A stretch of 64,000 bases of DNA from Phytophthora sp. 'mugwort' (taxonomy: Eukaryota; Oomycota; Peronosporomycetes; Peronosporales; Peronosporaceae), in the NCBI GenBank assembly GCA_033558025.1, contig JAUCEF010000004.1:1860001-1924000 (forward strand), given 5' to 3'. Within the stretch, counting starts at the first letter, position 1; every line of letters begins with the position of its first letter. The notes under the pieces were generated by a model, which searched no databases, was not told where the DNA came from, and saw nothing but the letters and a program-made list of their open reading frames with translations. Both the position numbers and the translations under genes were made by a program. Shown here piece by piece: positions 59,346 through 64,000 of the stretch.

Positions 59346-59695
59346 CCGGAAGTTCAGGAGGGTATGCGTCTGGTGTCCTCATCACTCCTCAGTTGGTTCG
59401 CACTAGCACGGCCCCTGAACCTCAAGAGCCGCTGCCGACTAAAAGACGCGCAACGGACCTCAACAAGCGTTCGAGCGCAAACCTCAAACCGGACGAAGAA
59501 ATCCTGGTCTCGGCACAGTAGACTTGTCTAGAATCTCATGAGGACCGCCTCATTCAAAACGTACAACACATAGGCCCCGCTAAGAAGCTCTTGCATGAGT
59601 CCAAGAACATGGATCAGGTGGTCCAATCCATTCCCGCGATGCCAATTGCGTGGTCAACTGCGTTTTAGTGTGATCTGGCTTCAGAAGGCAACGAC

Positions 59696-62600
59696 ATGAA
59701 GGACATTGCTGATCGAATCCTGGGATTGTCTGGAAATCTTGGAAGCAAAAACTCAAAGGCTCTGAAGAAATATCAGAAAATTATGAAAAATGGAGCTGCA
59801 TCTGAATTAGCACTCGCTCGTCAACAACTTGAAGAGTGTACAGTGGTCGTCGCCCGTGATGATGCTGATGAACAAGCTGAAATCGATTTATACTTTGCCA
59901 GACAACGGTACACTGAGTGTAAAAACTAATGGTAAAAAAAATGACGAACTCCGTTCTGTTGTCGTCACTGTCTGCTCAAACCCAGCTGCATTCCGAAACT
60001 TTTTTTCAAGCTTTTTTTTCGGAATGGAGTTGGGTTTGAGCAGGCAGTGACGACAGCAAAACGGAGCTCGTCATTTTCTTTCGCGCAGCACGCTACAAAC
60101 TTCGTCATACTCTGTTTGATTCGATTAATAGGCTGATGGTACCGTGTCTAGCGATCCAACTGACATTTAATCAGGGTTTCCAGGATCACTGGGGCAAGAG
60201 TTTTGGTGACACGCGGTATACCGAAGGAAATCCGAACTTGATGAAGCTGCGCAGCATCGCTTGCTAGACTCGATTGACCGCAAGCTCAATTTGGAGCCAA
60301 GAACAGTTTAGATAATGAGCAAACGGTTGATGAATTGGCTGCGTCAATGCGGACGATGCGGTCGTACTCAGCACCAGGTCCTGATGGTTTTATAGCGGCA
60401 TTTTACCAAGTGGATCCGAAAGTATCTGGTGAAATTTTGCTCATAGTTTTTCGTTACCAAATGAATTGTTGCCGCATCAGCGCCATTCTTCTGTGGCACT
60501 TTTGTCCAAGAAAGGAAATCGTGCGGACCCGGGTAATTTCCGACCAATTACGTTGATCCCCGTGGAAATCAAAGTGCTGTCTCGGTTGTTAGCATATCGA
60601 CTGAAACTTTCATTGCTACATTAGTGCATCCTGACCAGAAAGGTTTTATACCAGGACGGTCAATCCATCATCAAGTAATATTGGTGCGCGATCTTCAGCA
60701 TTTAATTAGTAGTCGTGGTGGTAAAGCGGTTGCGGCTGTTCTTGATTTTGCGAAAGCATACGATCGTGTCAACCGTGGTTACTTGTTCAAGGTGATGGAG
60801 CGACAAGGTTTCGGATCAAATTTCCTTGCTTGGATTCGACTACTCTGCAATGGTTCAATGTGCTCTCTGATGATCAATGGATGGGCGCTTGATCCACTAG
60901 CGCCATCTCGGGGCGTTAAGCATGGGGACCCTTTGTCACCATACCTATTTGCACTATCACTCGAACCGCTAGGAAATTTACTACGAGCCAGAAGAGAGCT
61001 GGGCGTTGTGATTGATGCGTCTTTATCGATTCCCGTAGCTTTCTTTGCTGATGATACTCCGTTGTTTTCTCGAGATGTTTTCCACCTCGGAGAACAACTA
61101 CAACTTGTTGATTGTTATTTGCTGGATTAGGGAGCAATGCTCAATCATTCGAAAAGTGTCGTCATGAGCCTTAACAATCATCGGGCGACTCCAACATTGG
61201 AGCCGCTCCATTCGCTGCAAGCAGGAGATATTGTCAAGTATCTTGGTATTCCGTTTGGAAATTTTGAGACATCAACACAATATGCAACTCCGCTGGACAA
61301 GAAGCTCATGACTAGCCTTCGTTTGTTGGAAAGGTAGAGCGCGTACACTGATGGGGCGTCGGCTAATTTTCCAAGCGGTCATTCTGTCCATGGTTTGGTA
61401 CTTCACGACAAGGATGAATATACCGGTCCGGTTCATTAGTGGTGGCAAAGTGTCGTGACTAGGTACATATTGTATAACCGCGTTGGCCCTGGAGGAGTTA
61501 GTATTTGTTCGGAAAGATCTGGCTACCCAGCCGCGAGAGGCTGACCGAATTGGGGTACAATAATTATGACCAGCATCCGTAGGCAGCGTTTTCTTCTTCT
61601 CCAACAACTCGCGCATGTGATGTATGGACACAACATGGATAACGCATTGGTAGAGTACCGATCTATTGCGGAACTATTACGACTTCGTTATGGAGTATTT
61701 GAACGTCCGTGGTCTAGTGATTTTTTGTTTCAAAACCCTCCCCGTCCGGCTGGATGGAGAGCAACTATGCTACCAACGTGGTGGCGTCAAATATTGAAGG
61801 ATTGGAAACGACTCAAATGGCCAAGTAGGCCCTCCATTTGCTGCAGTAGGGTAAAAACGCTTCAGTATGCTTTGTTCAGCCCTATTTGGTGGAATACATC
61901 CCGTGAATTTCAAGTATGGCATACCCGAGGTTCGCCCTGGAAACCATTCGGGACAGGATCAAACAAGTTTAGACGCCTGTGCAGTGAACTCGCTGCCATG
62001 CAAAAGTGGTGTCTTGCTGACTTCTTAGACGAATATCATCATTGGCCGACAGCCTTTGTTTTCTTGTGGAATGTGTGCAACGAGCTACAATCATTGCTTG
62101 GTCCATATATACAAACGTGATATTCTTCAACTGTATCGACAATTGAGTCAGATCTTTCACCGAGGGTTCCCACATCCTGAAGCTGGTGGAATGAGTGTTG
62201 CAACCCGTGATGTATCAGTACCTGTCTGTGGTGTGCTAGTTGGAAAAAGTGCACGCTTTTTCCCGAATCTTCGGATACAGGAATGGAATACCCTTCTGGC
62301 ACCTGCACAAACAATGGATACACATCCTATGTGTGAGCTTGGATGCCCCCAGCACGTACTTCACTCGACACTCACAAGCTTCATATCACTCCGGCGTTGC
62401 ATAATTCCAATCGTCCATGATGTGATGCTGCGGCTGTTCTTCGGTGACCCCATTATGGGATCCCAATTTTATTTCTCGAAGTCAACTGAACAATGCGTTC
62501 GTAATTCATGTTTATCGTTTGAAACGGTGGAACACTGCTTATTTCCTGCCCGGCTTTGCCCGAGTATGTGGAAATCTCTTTGGGACACCGTGGAGCAAAG

Positions 62601-63037
62601 CTTTTGCGAAGCATTTATAATGGAAGTTACTGTTGTTCCCCACCTTGCGCGATGTTCACGCTAGTTGGAGGCACGAGCATGGGGTGTTAATTCTCCTTTG
62701 GAGAGTGCACACTGCTATTGTCTTTGACGCTACGTGGCGCCTATGTAATGACATCTACTTTCATGAAACAGAAGCACAGCAACCAAGCGTACCAAGCTTG
62801 GTCAGCTCGTTTGGGCGACATTGTCAATTTATCTACCAATACTCAACAGAGTTGGGCATTGGGGAGATACAGTTGTCTCTATCCTCCAACGTCTGGGATT
62901 TGACGCTCCCATGACGTTGAACGTACCTCCCCCTGAGCATCGAATATGGATCCCGCGTCCAGAGTCCAGTAATTATCCTATCTACGTAGCTAGCAGACCG
63001 AGAAGTCCTATAACCAGTAAATCAATTCTTTTCTATC
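59696..63037 (+). pseudogene. LINE reverse transcriptase pseudogene, copy 6
   Basis: Linker 59696-59929, RT N-terminal block 60335-60556, RT core 60624-61130 (protein identical to the other copies), thumb 61137-61337, C-terminal Cys/His-like region 62056-62664. The last part is split between frames ending at 62914 and 63171. Confidence 0.87.
59938..60077. repeat. 140-bp hairpin inside LINE copy 6
   Basis: Same structure as in copy 2. Confidence 0.9.
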
Positions 63038-63095
63038 TCTGTACGGCGGTGGGTGTGGTCTGGGCATTCCTTTCGGTGGTCTATACTATTGCTAG
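63038..63095 (+). pseudogene. 3' remnant of plus-strand Gly/Trp-rich gene after LINE copy 6
   Basis: The last 19 codons to TAG; junction tctgtac. Confidence 0.85.
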
Positions 63096-63232
63096 ATGGA
63101 TTCAAGTAACCTCGGATTACCTCAAATGGCTAGCAGCTTACATTGTCGCCGAGGGTAGATCGACGTCGTAGGGTTAGCTTGCTATACATGCTTCCTTTCG
63201 TTATGAAGTTCTGAATTTGGTTTTCGGTGGTC

Positions 63233-64000
63233 AATGACTAGCTAAAACAAGAAACTTATCGGGAATGATGCTACTAGCTCATGAGGCCAACGAAGTTTTG
63301 TTGATCCTCTTTCCGTGGAATTTAATTGACAATTACAGCCGACGTTTGTGATGTATCATGTTCCTTGCTTTATTCAAAACAAACAACTGTTTTTGTTTCT
63401 CGTTCTGATAATAGTGTGTAGACCGCATGATCAAGACACTATTGAGCATATTAAACTCCCGAATTATCGGCGGCAAGTACTACGTCCTTGACCCGTAGAC
63501 TATTTGCGTCCTATACTGTACCTTAGACGTTTTGGGCGAAAAATTGTCTTAAATCAGTTTTCATTTGGGTTATTAAAGTCACACCACGCGACTTTCACGA
63601 GCGCTGTGCTTGCGAGCTCGTGTGTAGAGGTCTACTAAACTGCATAAGAGCTTTGCTCTAATGCCTCATCAGAACAACAAAAGAGTTTCGTCAGCAGAGT
63701 AAACCTGCCGAAATGCTGTTCCATCCATAAACGTTACTTTTAATTGCGGCACCAGGTAGCGGTATTTTCTAGATGGTTGTTTTGCCTGTTCACCTCGGGA
63801 AGAACGAGTTCTAGTTCCTCATCTTGCTCTACTACTACTACTACTAGGTCGACCTCACCCCCATTACAGCGACTCCCGCACCTCAACTAACACGTGTACA
63901 AACATTGTGGTGATGCTTCAAAAAGGTCAAACATCCTAAAAATGGCCCGAAATCCCTATTGGACCAGAATTACAAAAATGTGCGCATAAGCAGACACAAC
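63233..64000. repeat. Tandem unit 22, type A, cut by the window end
   Basis: The first 768 bp of a unit. The TAC repeat is followed by gtcgacctcaccc, so it is type A and a gene pair should lie just beyond the window. It shares ctgataatag and ggaatttaattg with unit 5. No gene within the part seen. Confidence 0.93.

Larger units (their letters stand above)
58461..63037 (+). mobile_element. Degenerate LINE, copy 6
   Basis: A 4577-bp copy with flanking repeats at 58443-58460 and 63038-63055. It shares with copy 1 the one-base loss in gcattgggga that breaks the last frame, and with copy 5 the gaatatcatc/ttggccgac changes. Confidence 0.87.
57813..63232. repeat. Tandem unit 21, type B (LINE-bearing)
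   Basis: A 5420-bp unit. The spacer has cccgaatatcgg (as in unit 12) with cgtgtgtgaagg and aaaaaag. No gene in the spacer to about 58430. Confidence 0.93.

Overview
The window looks like nuclear DNA of a eukaryote. My best guess is an oomycete of the Phytophthora/Peronosporales type. The clues are compact intronless genes for small secreted proteins, a decayed LINE-type retrotransposon whose reverse transcriptase I recognise, and possible Inr-like motifs near the start codons. The assignment is inference. I saw no bacterial operons, tRNA, rRNA or CRISPR array.

The whole 64 kb is one head-to-tail tandem array. I count 21 complete repeat units and one partial unit, all nearly identical. Taking each unit to begin at the recurring aatgactagcta, there are two kinds. 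Type A (about 2.04-2.05 kb, 15 complete copies plus the partial last one) carries a divergent pair of small genes. The minus-strand gene encodes an 84-aa secreted Gly/Trp-rich protein. About 303-306 bp away, the plus-strand gene encodes a 148-aa (145-aa in two copies) secreted Gly/Trp-rich protein with two cysteines. Type B (about 5.42 kb, 6 copies) keeps the shared 0.6-kb left spacer and the 0.2-kb right end. In place of the gene pair it holds a 4.58-kb dead LINE inserted near the 3' end of the plus-strand gene, with a near-perfect 18-bp flanking duplication. The order is B-A6-B-A2-B-A4-B-A2-B-A1-B-(A).

All six LINE copies share the same left junction, the same insertion point and nearly all the same frameshifts and stops. 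One dead insertion was therefore amplified with the array, rather than six separate insertions. The reverse-transcriptase core (168 codons, with the catalytic Asp and the FADD motif) is identical in all six. Recognisable RT blocks before it, and thumb and Cys/His-like blocks after it, are broken into different frames. Each LINE also carries a 140-bp imperfect hairpin.

Small shared variants give the copies a family structure. Units 12-15, 17-19 and the A unit just upstream of most LINE units form subfamilies, and LINE copies 3 and 5 are mosaics. This is the pattern expected from unequal crossing-over of multi-unit blocks plus gene conversion. The proteins are almost invariant: most changes inside the two genes are silent or in frame, while the LINE copies and spacers have collected indels. 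The gene pairs therefore look maintained. What the two Gly/Trp-rich proteins do is unknown; a cell-wall, extracellular-matrix or surface role is only a guess.
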